Shown in pieces: positions 24,506-32,181 of a stretch of DNA of 64,000 bases; the stretch's first letter is position 1; every line of letters starts with the position of its first letter. Below the pieces are notes generated by a model, which worked only from the letters and a program-made list of their open reading frames with translations, searched no databases and was not told where the DNA came from. Origin of the DNA: Occallatibacter riparius (lineage in GTDB: Bacteria; Acidobacteriota; Terriglobia; Terriglobales; Acidobacteriaceae). The position numbers were made by a program, and so were the translations under genes. The stretch lies in assembly GCF_025264625.1 (NCBI RefSeq), contig NZ_CP093313.1:2108001-2172000 (forward strand), written 5' to 3'.

Positions 24506-25822
24506 ATGCGAGCAAAGACGGCGGTAGTGCTGGGCGCCCAGTGGGGCGACGAGGGCAAGGGAAAGATCGTTGACGTGCTGAGCGAGCGCTTCAGCGCCGT
24601 GGCACGGTACGCCGGCGGCCATAACGCCGGCCACACCGTCATCATCGGCGGGCAGAAGTTCGTGCTCCAACTCATCCCCTGCGGCGTGCTGCGCAAGGGC
24701 TGCCAGGGCGTTATCGGCAACGGAGTGGTGCTCGACCCCATCGCCTTCCTCAAAGAAGTTGCCCGCGTCAAGGAACTCGGCGTCGAGGTTGATGGCGCGC
24801 TGAAGGTCTCCAACCGCGCCCAGGTCATCCTGCCCTACCACCGCATGATTGAGCTGGCGGCGGAATCGGCCCCAGGCCGCCAGAAGATCGGCACCACCAG
24901 CCGCGGCATCGGCCCCGCCTATGAGGACAAAATGGCGCGCGGCGGCCTGCGCGTCGTCGATCTGCTCCGGCCCGATCTGCTCAAGACCCACATCGAGGCC
25001 GCCTGCGCGGAGAAGAACAACATCGCCCACGCGCTGTTCGGCACCGACCCTCTCGATCCAGCCAAAATCTACGACGAGTATTCCGCCGCGGCCGAACAGG
25101 TGCGCCCATTCGTCACGGACACGGCGCGGCTGCTGAACGGCATCCTGCGCGAGGGCGGCAGCGTGATGTTCGAAGGCGCGCAGGGCACCATGCTCGACAT
25201 CGACCACGGCACCTATCCGTTCGTTACATCATCAAGCGCGACGGCTGGCGGCGCCTGCATTGGAACCGGCGTCGGACCGACGGCCATCGGCACCGTCATT
25301 GCCGTTACCAAGGCTTACGTCACGCGCGTGGGCGAGGGGCCGTTCCCAACTGAGATCCACGAGCCCATCGGCGAACACCTCCGCGCCCGCGGCAACGAGT
25401 ACGGCGCGGTGACGGGCCGTCCGCGGCGCGTGGGCTGGCTCGATATCCCGCTGCTGCGCTACTCAAACCAGGTCAACGGCGCGGAGTGGCTGGTCATCAC
25501 CAAGATGGACGTGCTCGACGAGTTGGCCGAGATCCCCATCTGCGTGGGCTACCAGATCGATGGCAAGGTCACGGACGAAGTCCCGGCCGATGTCCAGGGG
25601 CTGGAGCGCATCAAGCCCGTCTATACGAAGCTGAAGGGCTGGCAGTCGTCCACCGAAGGGATCACGAATTTCGACAAGCTACCCGCGGCGGCGCGCGAGT
25701 ATTTGCGGTTCCAGGAGCGGGAGAGCGGCGCGAAGATCGGCATGGTCTCCACCGGCCCGGATCGCGACCAGACCATGCTCCTGCCGGAGTTCGCGGCGGC
25801 GCTCGACGAGATTCACAGGTAA
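24506..25822 (+). CDS. purA: Adenylosuccinate synthetase
   Basis: 438 residues. A GTG at 24503 precedes the ATG; I chose ATG 24506, which follows GGAAG at a normal distance. Motifs: GAQWGDEGKGKIVD (GTP loop and catalytic Asp), HNAGHTVII with the active-site His, GTTSRGIGPAYEDK, and GAQGTMLDIDHGTYPFVTSS. It joins IMP and aspartate using GTP, the first step from IMP to AMP. Length is typical. Transcribed divergently from the second sigma operon and followed by a small monooxygenase-like gene. Confidence 0.97.
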   Translation: MRAKTAVVLGAQWGDEGKGKIVDVLSERFSAVARYAGGHNAGHTVIIGGQKFVLQLIPCGVLRKGCQGVIGNGVVLDPIAFLKEVARVKELGVEVDGALKVSNRAQVILPYHRMIELAAESAPGRQKIGTTSRGIGPAYEDKMARGGLRVVDLLRPDLLKTHIEAACAEKNNIAHALFGTDPLDPAKIYDEYSAAAEQVRPFVTDTARLLNGILREGGSVMFEGAQGTMLDIDHGTYPFVTSSSATAGGACIGTGVGPTAIGTVIAVTKAYVTRVGEGPFPTEIHEPIGEHLRARGNEYGAVTGRPRRVGWLDIPLLRYSNQVNGAEWLVITKMDVLDELAEIPICVGYQIDGKVTDEVPADVQGLERIKPVYTKLKGWQSSTEGITNFDKLPAAAREYLRFQERESGAKIGMVSTGPDRDQTMLLPEFAAALDEIHR

Positions 25823-25875
25823 GCTCGATTAACGGATAGAAGGCCAGGAGCCTCCGAAGGGGGAAGAGACTGCAC

Positions 25876-26163
25876 ATGGTGACCTTTACGGTTCGCATGA
25901 CGTTCCATGCCGAAGATCGGCAGGAGATCGCCGACGCGGTGCGCAAGCTCGCCGAGGCATCGCGCCAGGAGCCTGGCTGCGTTACCTACATTCCGCACTC
26001 TGTGCAGGGTGATTCCGACACAGTCCTGATCTATGAGCAGTATCGCGACGACGCGGCGGCCGAGGCCCACCGCCAGTCCGATCATTTCAAGAAGTACGCG
26101 GTGGGCTGTCTCTACCAGCGCATGCGCGAGCGGGCCCGCGAAGACCTCATCGCTCTCATCTGA
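25876..26163 (+). CDS. Antibiotic-biosynthesis-monooxygenase (ABM) domain protein
   Basis: 95 residues forming one ABM dimeric alpha/beta barrel unit: VTFTVRMTFHAEDRQEIADAVRKLAEAS, EPGCVTYIPHS, and DTVLIYEQYRDDAAAEAHRQSDHFKKY. The pattern EPGC...Y...QY.D..A...H..S.HF is diagnostic of the family (for example YgiN). These are small cytosolic quinol or heme-type monooxygenases; the substrate cannot be predicted. A ribosome-binding site GGAAGAG precedes ATG. It lies 53 bp after purA and may be on the same transcript. Confidence 0.8.
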   Translation: MVTFTVRMTFHAEDRQEIADAVRKLAEASRQEPGCVTYIPHSVQGDSDTVLIYEQYRDDAAAEAHRQSDHFKKYAVGCLYQRMRERAREDLIALI

Positions 26164-26287
26164 CGGTTGCCGTCGTCGAACAAGCGGGAGCCGGAGCTGA
26201 AAGCCCACTGCGATGAAATTGCATTCAGGCACGCTGAGGATTCCATTGACCAGCGCGTCTGTTCGGGCTACTATCCGGTACGCGCAT

Positions 26288-26800
26288 ATGCCCTATAAAG
26301 ATGTCCCTCTGTTTCTCCGTGCACGGAAGTGTCTGTCGGTGTCCCTCGTCCTGTTGAGCCTCGGATCCGCGGCAGCGCAGGCACGATCAGGCATGCCACG
26401 CGCTGAGCGCCACGAGAGCCGACATGAGATCGATCAGCTTGAGGAAAGCTGGAAAGACGCCATTCTGAAACACAACGTCCAAGCCATGGATCAGCTTCTG
26501 GCCGAAGACTACATAGCGATTACATCCAACGGAACGCTCCAATCGAAGGAGCAGACTTTGGCGAACCTCAAGGCGGGCACCCTCCACTTCAGCACCATTG
26601 ACTTCTCCGACCGCAAGGTGCGGTTCTACGGGCAGACGGCGCTGGTGACCTCAATGGCCGAGGTCAACGGCAATACGGGCGAAGGCGATCTCTCCGGCAG
26701 TTACCGGTTCACTCGGGTGTACGTGCGTGACCCCAAGGGCGAATGGAAGATCGTGAGTTTTGAGGCCAGCCGGATCCGCGAACCGGGAGAACGCAAGTAG
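26288..26800 (+). CDS. Secreted NTF2-like (SnoaL/DUF4440) protein
   Basis: 170 residues using ATG 26288; the frame is open from 26213 but the signal peptide (VSLVLLSLGSAAAQA) begins only after this start. The mature part has the NTF2-like fold pattern, IDQLEESWKDAILKHNVQAMDQLLAEDYIAITSNGTLQSKEQ, with the conserved helix and W-x-DA step, then strands VRFYGQTALVTSMAEV and ending WKIVSFEASRI. Such proteins are usually steroid-isomerase-like or bind small molecules; no catalytic residues are obvious. Another member of the same family is encoded at 36.0 kb. Confidence 0.7.
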   Translation: MPYKDVPLFLRARKCLSVSLVLLSLGSAAAQARSGMPRAERHESRHEIDQLEESWKDAILKHNVQAMDQLLAEDYIAITSNGTLQSKEQTLANLKAGTLHFSTIDFSDRKVRFYGQTALVTSMAEVNGNTGEGDLSGSYRFTRVYVRDPKGEWKIVSFEASRIREPGERK

Positions 26801-27022
26801 CGCAGAGTTACTCCTGGGACCTTACGGGGACGGCAAAGGTGCTACAGCGTTGGGTACGATTGGGCGGACAAAGCCTTGCGGCAAATCCAAGATCTCACCC
26901 TATAATCAGTTACGGCCATTCCCCATGGTTCGGAAACGGTTTGTCAGGCCTATTCCCCTTCCGTTCCCCTCCCTCCGGAACCGGAATCAGGACCCATCGT
27001 TCTGGTCTGAGGAGAGGTGTTT

Positions 27023-27364
27023 ATGGATCGCAGGCAATTAGGGACTCTCAGGTTTGTTTCGCTTCTGTTGATCTTGCCAGGACTGGCTGGACTCGTGTTC
27101 TCGGCAATGATTTCGACGGAATACCTGCAGACACTGCCCCAAGTACCTCAGCCTGCGGAGATGCGGATGATTCCGAGAAATATCCATGGAACCGTGGTCT
27201 ATGAGACGAAGGAAGAAGACCGCCGCCTCACCCTTCTCGAGGATTCGTCGGTCATAGTCTTCCTGGCCGGACTCGGTTTTGGCTTGGTCTACCTGAGAAA
27301 ATGGGGTATCGCGCAGGCCCTTGCCGGTGATGACGAAGATCAGCTCGCGGAGCAGCCCCGCTAG
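27023..27364 (+). CDS. Small membrane protein of unknown function
   Basis: 113 residues from ATG 27023, placed six bases after GGAGAGG; a GTG at 27017 would overlap that ribosome-binding site. Two hydrophobic segments (about 12-33 and 75-92) flank a polar 40-residue loop, so both ends face the same side. No family recognised. It lies just upstream of mutM, with only 30 bp between them, and may be transcribed with it, but nothing links it to DNA repair. Confidence 0.5.
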   Translation: MDRRQLGTLRFVSLLLILPGLAGLVFSAMISTEYLQTLPQVPQPAEMRMIPRNIHGTVVYETKEEDRRLTLLEDSSVIVFLAGLGFGLVYLRKWGIAQALAGDDEDQLAEQPR

Positions 27365-27394
27365 AGTCTCGCGCCTCTCTTCTACAATCGATCC

Positions 27395-28219
27395 ATGCCC
27401 GAACTTCCCGAGGTGGAAACTGTCGCCCGGGGCGTGGATGCGCGCGTGCGTGGCGACAAAATCGCCGAAGCGTGGTTCAGTTCCTATCCCCAGACATTCA
27501 AAACATCACCACAGACACAGGCCAAAGGTCTGGAGGGCCGCACGATTCTAGAGGTTCATCGTACCGGCAAACACATCGTTTGTGAGCTTGCCTCTGATGC
27601 GGCGACAATAGACGCGCAATGGATTGTGCACCTTGGAATGACCGGCAGGCTGCTGGTTACCACTCCCGACGCCCCCTTGGCACCGCACACGCATGCCCGA
27701 TTGCGCCTCGAGAGTGGGCGCGAGATCAGGTTCGTCGATCCCCGCCGGTTCGGGCGGCTGGAATTTCGCAAGCTCAAGAAGGCGAACGGCTTCGAAGCAA
27801 AGGGAGCGGAGCCGCTCAGCATCGACAGCGCCCCGTTCGCACAGCTCTTTCGCGGGCGCAAGCTTGCCATAAAGGCGGCTCTGCTGAACCAGACTCTGCT
27901 ATCCGGCGTGGGCAATATCTATGCCGATGAGAGTCTGTTCCGAGCTGGCATCCGGCCACGAAGGGCAGCCGGCCGGCTGTCTCGTGCCGAGCTGGAGAAG
28001 CTCCGCCTGGCGCTTCAGGCGGTCCTTCTGGACGCGATCCGGCTGGGAGGATCGTCGGTTTCAGATTATGTGGATGCCGAAGGCGTGCGTGGCTTCTTCC
28101 AACTCGAGCACCGCGTCTACCAGCGTGCAGGGGAGCCGTGCCTGGTATGCAGTACGCCTATCCGGCGAATCGTCGTAGGCGGGCGCAGCACTCATTACTG
28201 CCCGCAGTGCCAGAAGTAG
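27395..28219 (+). CDS. mutM: Formamidopyrimidine-DNA glycosylase
   Basis: 274 residues. The protein starts MPELPEVETVARGV with the catalytic Pro2 and Glu3 exposed after Met removal. Other marks are LGMTGRLL, NQTLLSGVGNIYADESLFRAGI and the C-terminal zinc finger CLVCSTPIRR...YCPQCQ (four Cys). It excises oxidised purines such as 8-oxoguanine and cuts at the abasic site. All catalytic features are intact and length is standard. The last gene before a 1 kb gene-free stretch. Confidence 0.96.
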   Translation: MPELPEVETVARGVDARVRGDKIAEAWFSSYPQTFKTSPQTQAKGLEGRTILEVHRTGKHIVCELASDAATIDAQWIVHLGMTGRLLVTTPDAPLAPHTHARLRLESGREIRFVDPRRFGRLEFRKLKKANGFEAKGAEPLSIDSAPFAQLFRGRKLAIKAALLNQTLLSGVGNIYADESLFRAGIRPRRAAGRLSRAELEKLRLALQAVLLDAIRLGGSSVSDYVDAEGVRGFFQLEHRVYQRAGEPCLVCSTPIRRIVVGGRSTHYCPQCQK

Positions 28220-28373
28220 ATCACACCCTTCATGTCACATAGATCTCGGTCCTATCGTTCGTCTTCGATCTCGTTCTATGGATTTCAGTATTCGATTTAC
28301 CAGGAACTCCGTAAAAGCGGTATTAAGATCTGCTCTGGATTGCCAAATTGCTGAAAATAAATGAGTGTGCAAA

Positions 28374-28389
28374 CGGCACGGCAATTGCT
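28374..28389 (+). promoter_or_regulatory. Sigma-54-type promoter
   Basis: CGGCACGGCAATTGCT matches the -24/-12 consensus (T)GGCACG-N4-TTGCW, with GG and GC separated by exactly ten bases. A start near 28399 would place the transcript's first bases at the GGGTGCC stem of the RNA candidate. Confidence 0.6.
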
Positions 28390-28397
28390 GTATAGAG

Positions 28398-28608
28398 GGT
28401 GCCAGTGATGTACAGGCTGACAGGAAAATCCAGTCAGTCCATGATAGAGGCACCCGGATAAGAGCCCCCGCCCAAGAGCGGAGGTAACAGTGGCCAGCCG
28501 GGGACTCAAGAGACAACGGCAGGCTTAAGCCGCCGTGCAATCATAACGGGGGAGGCCAGTGACCCCGATCGTTTGGCGAAAACGCCGCTCTTGAGAGCGG
28601 CGTTTCTC
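28398..28608 (+). ncRNA. Putative structured non-coding RNA
   Basis: About 210 bases after the sigma-54-type promoter, ending in a strong terminator, and with no ORF. Predicted helices: GGGTGCC (28397-28403) with GGCACCC (28449-28455), enclosing an inner hairpin GGCTGAC/GTCAGTC; CCGC/GCGG near 28470-28482; the hairpin ACGGC-A-GGCT...AGCC-GCCGT near 28518-28537; CGGGG (28499-28503) with CCCCG (28563-28567). The combination of promoter, nested helices and terminator is that of an independent small RNA rather than a riboswitch, because the next gene starts 640 bases beyond the terminator. I do not recognise it as RNase P, tmRNA, 6S or SRP RNA. Confidence 0.55.
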
Positions 28609-28610
28609 GT
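28580..28610 (+). terminator. Terminator of the putative RNA
   Basis: AAACGCCGCTCT (28580-28591) pairs perfectly with AGAGCGGCGTTT (28594-28605) over a two-base TG gap (practical loop of four or more), followed by CTCGTTT. Because the stem is symmetric it can work on either strand, and may also end mutM read-through. Confidence 0.8.
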
Positions 28611-29250
28611 TTGCGCTATCTATCTCGTGAGTGGGCTTCGCAGGGGTTCCCGATTTGGTACCTGCAGGGGGTGAAGCCCAAGAAGCCCCCGAAAGTGCTA
28701 CTTGCCACCGTAGCCCGGGCGCTGTAGTATCAAGTTTGCCGAGAAAGTGGCTGAAGCGAGCCCCCGTAACCGGGTAGAAGCGCGCTTGCCGCTGGACAAG
28801 GAAATTCGCCCTGGAGTCCGATTTCACAGCTCAGAAGCGGCGAAATCTCCCCGTTGGTAAGGCATCACGAGAGGAAGAAAGTGGCGGCGCTGGGAAAAAC
28901 GCTGTGCGCTTAACGCAGCTTTGAAGTCCCGGGGGCAGGGTCCGATTGAGCACATACATTTCCGCGGTTATCCGCAGAACGCGGCTCTGAGACTGAAACT
29001 CCGGCACGCCGAAACGGCGAATAACGTCAGCCCATAAGCAAGCCGCGGATTTGTTAGAGGAAGGCCCGCATAGTTCATCACAACAGCGCAAAGCACGAGA
29101 CGGAAGCGGATCATGGCCAGTGCCTGATCAACGCCTTGTACTGCCTGACCATGAGCTGGGCCGATTCAAAAGTGAGTGGTGCGCCGGGTTCTGCTTGCCA
29201 AAGCAGAACATTCAGCGCAGGGTAGCGCTGCTTTCCCACCGGAAGCAGTA
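28611..29250. other. 640 bp gene-free stretch with further hairpins
   Basis: No reading frame looks real. The hairpin TGGGCTTC-GCAGG (28632-28644) pairs with CCTGC (28661-28665) and GAAGCCCA (28673-28680). Several short inverted repeats follow, including CCGCG/CGCGG near 28963-28985. It could be the 5' region of the next gene or a second RNA; I cannot say which. Confidence 0.35.
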
Positions 29251-30216
29251 ATGACCAAGGCATCCAACCATAAAGTGCCAGGAAGTGCACGCATGACGAC
29301 TGAATCAACGCAGCCCCAGCCTGACGCGGGGCAGAGCCAGGCCAACGGCCAGGGCCAATCCCAGGGGCACAGGCGCCGTCGCCGCCGCCGCAAGAATAAA
29401 TCGAGCCACTCCGGTGCTCCTCAGATGCAGCAGGGCCAGCAGCCACAGCAGCAGCCCGCGCAGCAGCCCCAGGCGAGCGCGCCCAAGCCTCCGCAGCAGC
29501 AGATGCAGCAGCGGCCGCAGGGCCAGCAGGGCCGGAAGAAAAAGAAGTTCTTCCAGAAGGGCAGCGGAGGCGGAGGCAGCCAGCCGCAGGCTTCGCCAGG
29601 CAACAGCATCCACGCGCCCCAGGGCAAGCGCAAGAATAAGCAGCGCGGCCCGCGCGAGTTCGTCGGTCCCATGGACCACAGCTATCGCGCAGTGAACGGG
29701 AACGTAGCGGACATGGCGGGATCAACCATCCCGACCCCGGGTAACGGGAATTTCTATTCCGATATCCATGTGTCCCAGGGGCCTGCTGCTCCGGTTCGTC
29801 ATGACGCGCCGACGCGCATCTTCTGCTTCATCGAAGACCTCTTCTTCCTCGCGAAGATCAACGAGACAGCGCGCAAACTCGGCGTGAAGGTGGAGTTCGT
29901 AAAGGGTGCAGACAAAGACACCGTTGCGCGCATCCTCGAAGCTCCTGAAACTGAGCGCGCTCGCCTCATCGTCTTCGACCTGAACAACGCAAATGCCAAG
30001 CCAATGACGTTGATTCCCAAGTTCAAGACGAAATTCAAGCGTGCGACGTCGGTCGTCGGCTTCCTCTCTCACCTTCAGGGCGACCTGAAGGCCAAGGCGG
30101 TCGAAGTCGGATGCGACACCGTAATGCCCCGCTCGGCCTTTTCTCAAAGCCTGCCGAATCTTCTGCGCCGCTACGGCATGGAAGAGGAAGAAGAATACGT
30201 CCCCCAGCCCGCATAA
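29251..30216 (+). CDS. Q/P-rich basic protein with C-terminal receiver-like domain
   Basis: 321 residues from ATG 29251 (GGAAG six bases upstream); the ORF extends to 29176 without a ribosome-binding site. N-terminal 160 residues are low-complexity: a run HRRRRRRRKNK, then stretches of QPQQQPAQQPQ, PPQQQMQQRPQ, KKKKF and GSGGGGS, hence positively charged and disordered, as in RNA-binding tails. The C-terminal 120 residues form alternating strands and helices as in CheY-like receivers: IFCFIED (acidic pair), LIVFDLNN (phospho-acceptor-like Asp), VVGFLSH and DTVMPRSAF, where the canonical Lys is replaced. A pseudo-receiver fused to a nucleic-acid-binding tail is therefore likely; exact role unknown. 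Confidence 0.6.
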   Translation: MTKASNHKVPGSARMTTESTQPQPDAGQSQANGQGQSQGHRRRRRRRKNKSSHSGAPQMQQGQQPQQQPAQQPQASAPKPPQQQMQQRPQGQQGRKKKKFFQKGSGGGGSQPQASPGNSIHAPQGKRKNKQRGPREFVGPMDHSYRAVNGNVADMAGSTIPTPGNGNFYSDIHVSQGPAAPVRHDAPTRIFCFIEDLFFLAKINETARKLGVKVEFVKGADKDTVARILEAPETERARLIVFDLNNANAKPMTLIPKFKTKFKRATSVVGFLSHLQGDLKAKAVEVGCDTVMPRSAFSQSLPNLLRRYGMEEEEEYVPQPA

Positions 30217-30224
30217 ACCAGGAG

Positions 30225-30249
30225 CTAGGGCTTAGGTTATAGGGCTTAG
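30225..30249 (+). repeat. Degenerate 7-nt repeat array
   Basis: Units CTAGGGC, TTAGGTT, ATAGGGC, then TTAGC follow one another exactly every seven bases, directly after the stop codon of the Q-rich protein gene. Confidence 0.7.
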
Positions 30250-30250
30250 C

Positions 30251-30289
30251 AAAACGAAGAGCGCACCCGCTAGGTGCGCTCTTCGTTTT
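30251..30289. terminator. Bidirectional terminator between convergent genes
   Basis: Seventeen-base stem AAAACGAAGAGCGCACC (30251-30267) with GGTGCGCTCTTCGTTTT (30273-30289) around CGCTA. It serves both the Q-rich gene and the HIT gene. Confidence 0.9.
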
Positions 30290-30314
30290 GCCCTAATTCC
30301 TGTTCCCTGCTTTC

Positions 30315-30653
30315 CTATCCCGGCGGCCAGGTGCAGTGGCGTCCGCCCAGGATGTGCACGTGGAGATGATCCACGGTTTGACCACCATCCGGACCGGTGT
30401 TGATCACGACACGGTATCCCTTGGCCAGCCCCTTCTCGCGCGCGATCTTCGCTCCAGTAAGCAGCAGGTAACCCAGCAGTTCGGCGTGATCCTCGGCGGC
30501 CTCAGCCGTGGACTTGATATGTTCGCGCGGCACAACGAGAAAATGCACCGGCGCTTGCGGGTTGATATCAGAGAACGCGTAGGCGCGGTCGTCGCTGTAC
30601 ACAGCCTTGGACGGAATTGTTCCTTCGATGATTTTGCAGAAGAGGCAGTCCAT
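30315..30653 (-). CDS. HIT-family nucleotide hydrolase (HinT-like)
   Basis: 112 residues with MDCLFCKIIEGTIPSKAVYSDD at the N terminus, the zinc/phosphate-binding region, and the catalytic histidine triad HLHVHILGG near the C terminus. This is the standard profile of HinT-type purine phosphoramidases that remove AMP from lysine or nucleotide adducts. Length fits the single-domain group. No special context: it lies between the bidirectional terminator and an AGE epimerase gene on the same strand. Confidence 0.93.
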   Translation of the reverse strand: MDCLFCKIIEGTIPSKAVYSDDRAYAFSDINPQAPVHFLVVPREHIKSTAEAAEDHAELLGYLLLTGAKIAREKGLAKGYRVVINTGPDGGQTVDHLHVHILGGRHCTWPPG

Positions 30654-30677
30654 CGCGATCAGTTTACCGCAGCACCG

Positions 30678-32015
30678 CTACTGTGACGCGGCCAGCTTCC
30701 GCAGCCGCTCACTCACGTTCCAGAAGGCGCGGCTATCGTGATAAGCCGCCTTCCAGATCGATCCTTTGTCTTCGCTCAGCGGCTTGCCTTCGGCGGTGGT
30801 CAGGTTGAAGTCGCCGCGATCCTGCGCGTCCAGCGTGTGGTTGCGAATGAATTGCCACTGCTCCAGGAACCGGTCGAAGTACACCGGATTCTGCTTGCCG
30901 TATCTCTCGTGCATCAGCAGGAGCGCATTCAAGCCTTCGCACTCAACCCACCATTCCTTGCTTGTGTTCTCCGGCTCCCCCAGCGTCGTGCCCTCGTGGA
31001 AGAAGCCGCCATTCTTTGTGTCCCATCCATACGCCAGCGCGTGATCTACGAGCATCTTCGCCATGCTCTCCGTTGCCTCGCTCGCCTTGCCGTGCAGAAC
31101 TTCGTCTGTCTCGAGCATCAGGTAAGCGGTCTCCACATCGTGCCCGTAGGAATCGTGATCCGGGATCGCCTGCCACGCATTCGTGAAGTAGAGATTCATC
31201 ACGCCCGGCGCCACACTGACTTTGTCCCGCACAATCGCCAGCAGCTCCTCCAGCCGCGCACGCAACGTGGCATCGGGCCACACCTCGTAGAGCTGCGTGA
31301 ACGCTTCCATCAGGTGAATGTGCGTATTCATCGACTTGAAGCCGACCGGCCCAACACCATTACTCTCCACGCGGCCATTCACAATTCGCATCGGCACGGG
31401 CGTCCCGTCACGGGTTAGCCACTCGTAGTAGCCGCCATGCTCAGCATCGTGCGCGTGCTGATCCATCCATGCGAAGCCCTTTTTCGCGAGGTCCAGAGCC
31501 TGCTCATCGTGCGTCGCCTGGTAGGCAGCGGCGGCGCCGTAGATGCAGAAGCCCATCCCGTAGAGCTCTTTGTGGTCGCCGAACTGCGGCGTGATCTTGC
31601 CGTCATCGTCGAGGCCCCAGAAGAAGCCGCCGTCCTGCGTGTCCCACATCACGTCTTTCAGATACTCGACGCCATGCCGCACGATGGGCGCGAATTCCTG
31701 CCGGCGGGCAGGCTCGTGCAGCACCACCTGCGCCGCCACCCAGGTCATGCGTCCCTGGAAGACAGAGAATTTGCCATCGCTGGGCAGCTTCTTCCAGTCG
31801 CGGGCAAAGTGCGAGTGAAAGCCGCCGTGCTCATTGTCCACGGCGCGCGGGAACCACACGGCCAGCACATCGTGGTGCAGGGCGTCGTCCACTTCGGCTG
31901 CGAGCTTCAAATACGCGTCGCGGCTGGGTTGATGAGGTACGCCGGTCGGACCTGCCTGTGCCGCACACACTCCGGCGACCAGGAGACACGAGAGAGCAAG
32001 ACGTGTGGTCTGCAC
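30678..32015 (-). CDS. Secreted AGE-family sugar 2-epimerase
   Basis: 445 residues with a signal peptide (1-20, ending AAQA), so it acts in the periplasm. The rest forms the (alpha/alpha)6 barrel of N-acylglucosamine 2-epimerases and cellobiose/mannobiose 2-epimerases: conserved stretches GGFHSHFARDW, TWVAAQVVLH, GGYYEWL, DHDSYGHDVETAYLM and KEWWVECEGLNALLLMHERYG. The paired His of DHDSYGHD and later H in AAYHDSRAFWNV are in the expected places. Cellobiose 2-epimerases that act on beta-1,4-linked disaccharides have this architecture, which fits the cellulase (GH9) gene upstream in the opposite direction. The exact sugar is not defined. Confidence 0.82.
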   Translation of the reverse strand: MQTTRLALSCLLVAGVCAAQAGPTGVPHQPSRDAYLKLAAEVDDALHHDVLAVWFPRAVDNEHGGFHSHFARDWKKLPSDGKFSVFQGRMTWVAAQVVLHEPARRQEFAPIVRHGVEYLKDVMWDTQDGGFFWGLDDDGKITPQFGDHKELYGMGFCIYGAAAAYQATHDEQALDLAKKGFAWMDQHAHDAEHGGYYEWLTRDGTPVPMRIVNGRVESNGVGPVGFKSMNTHIHLMEAFTQLYEVWPDATLRARLEELLAIVRDKVSVAPGVMNLYFTNAWQAIPDHDSYGHDVETAYLMLETDEVLHGKASEATESMAKMLVDHALAYGWDTKNGGFFHEGTTLGEPENTSKEWWVECEGLNALLLMHERYGKQNPVYFDRFLEQWQFIRNHTLDAQDRGDFNLTTAEGKPLSEDKGSIWKAAYHDSRAFWNVSERLRKLAASQ

Positions 32016-32181
32016 GAATAATGCCTTTCACCAAACAACGAGTCGCGAAGAATGCTAGCACAGCGCATCACGCGCGAAGGAGCTTGCTGCATTCCACTCG
32101 CAGCTTGAGCATCTTTTGCCCGGCAAGGTCAGGTTTGTTACGATTGCGCTTTCCTTTATATGGGACCGGGAAAGGACGGGC

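Noticed and set aside
28611..29250. Possible RNase P RNA or tmRNA in the gap after mutM
   Set aside because: The stretch has hairpins but lacks the conserved RNase P and tmRNA core sequences; I could not match either.
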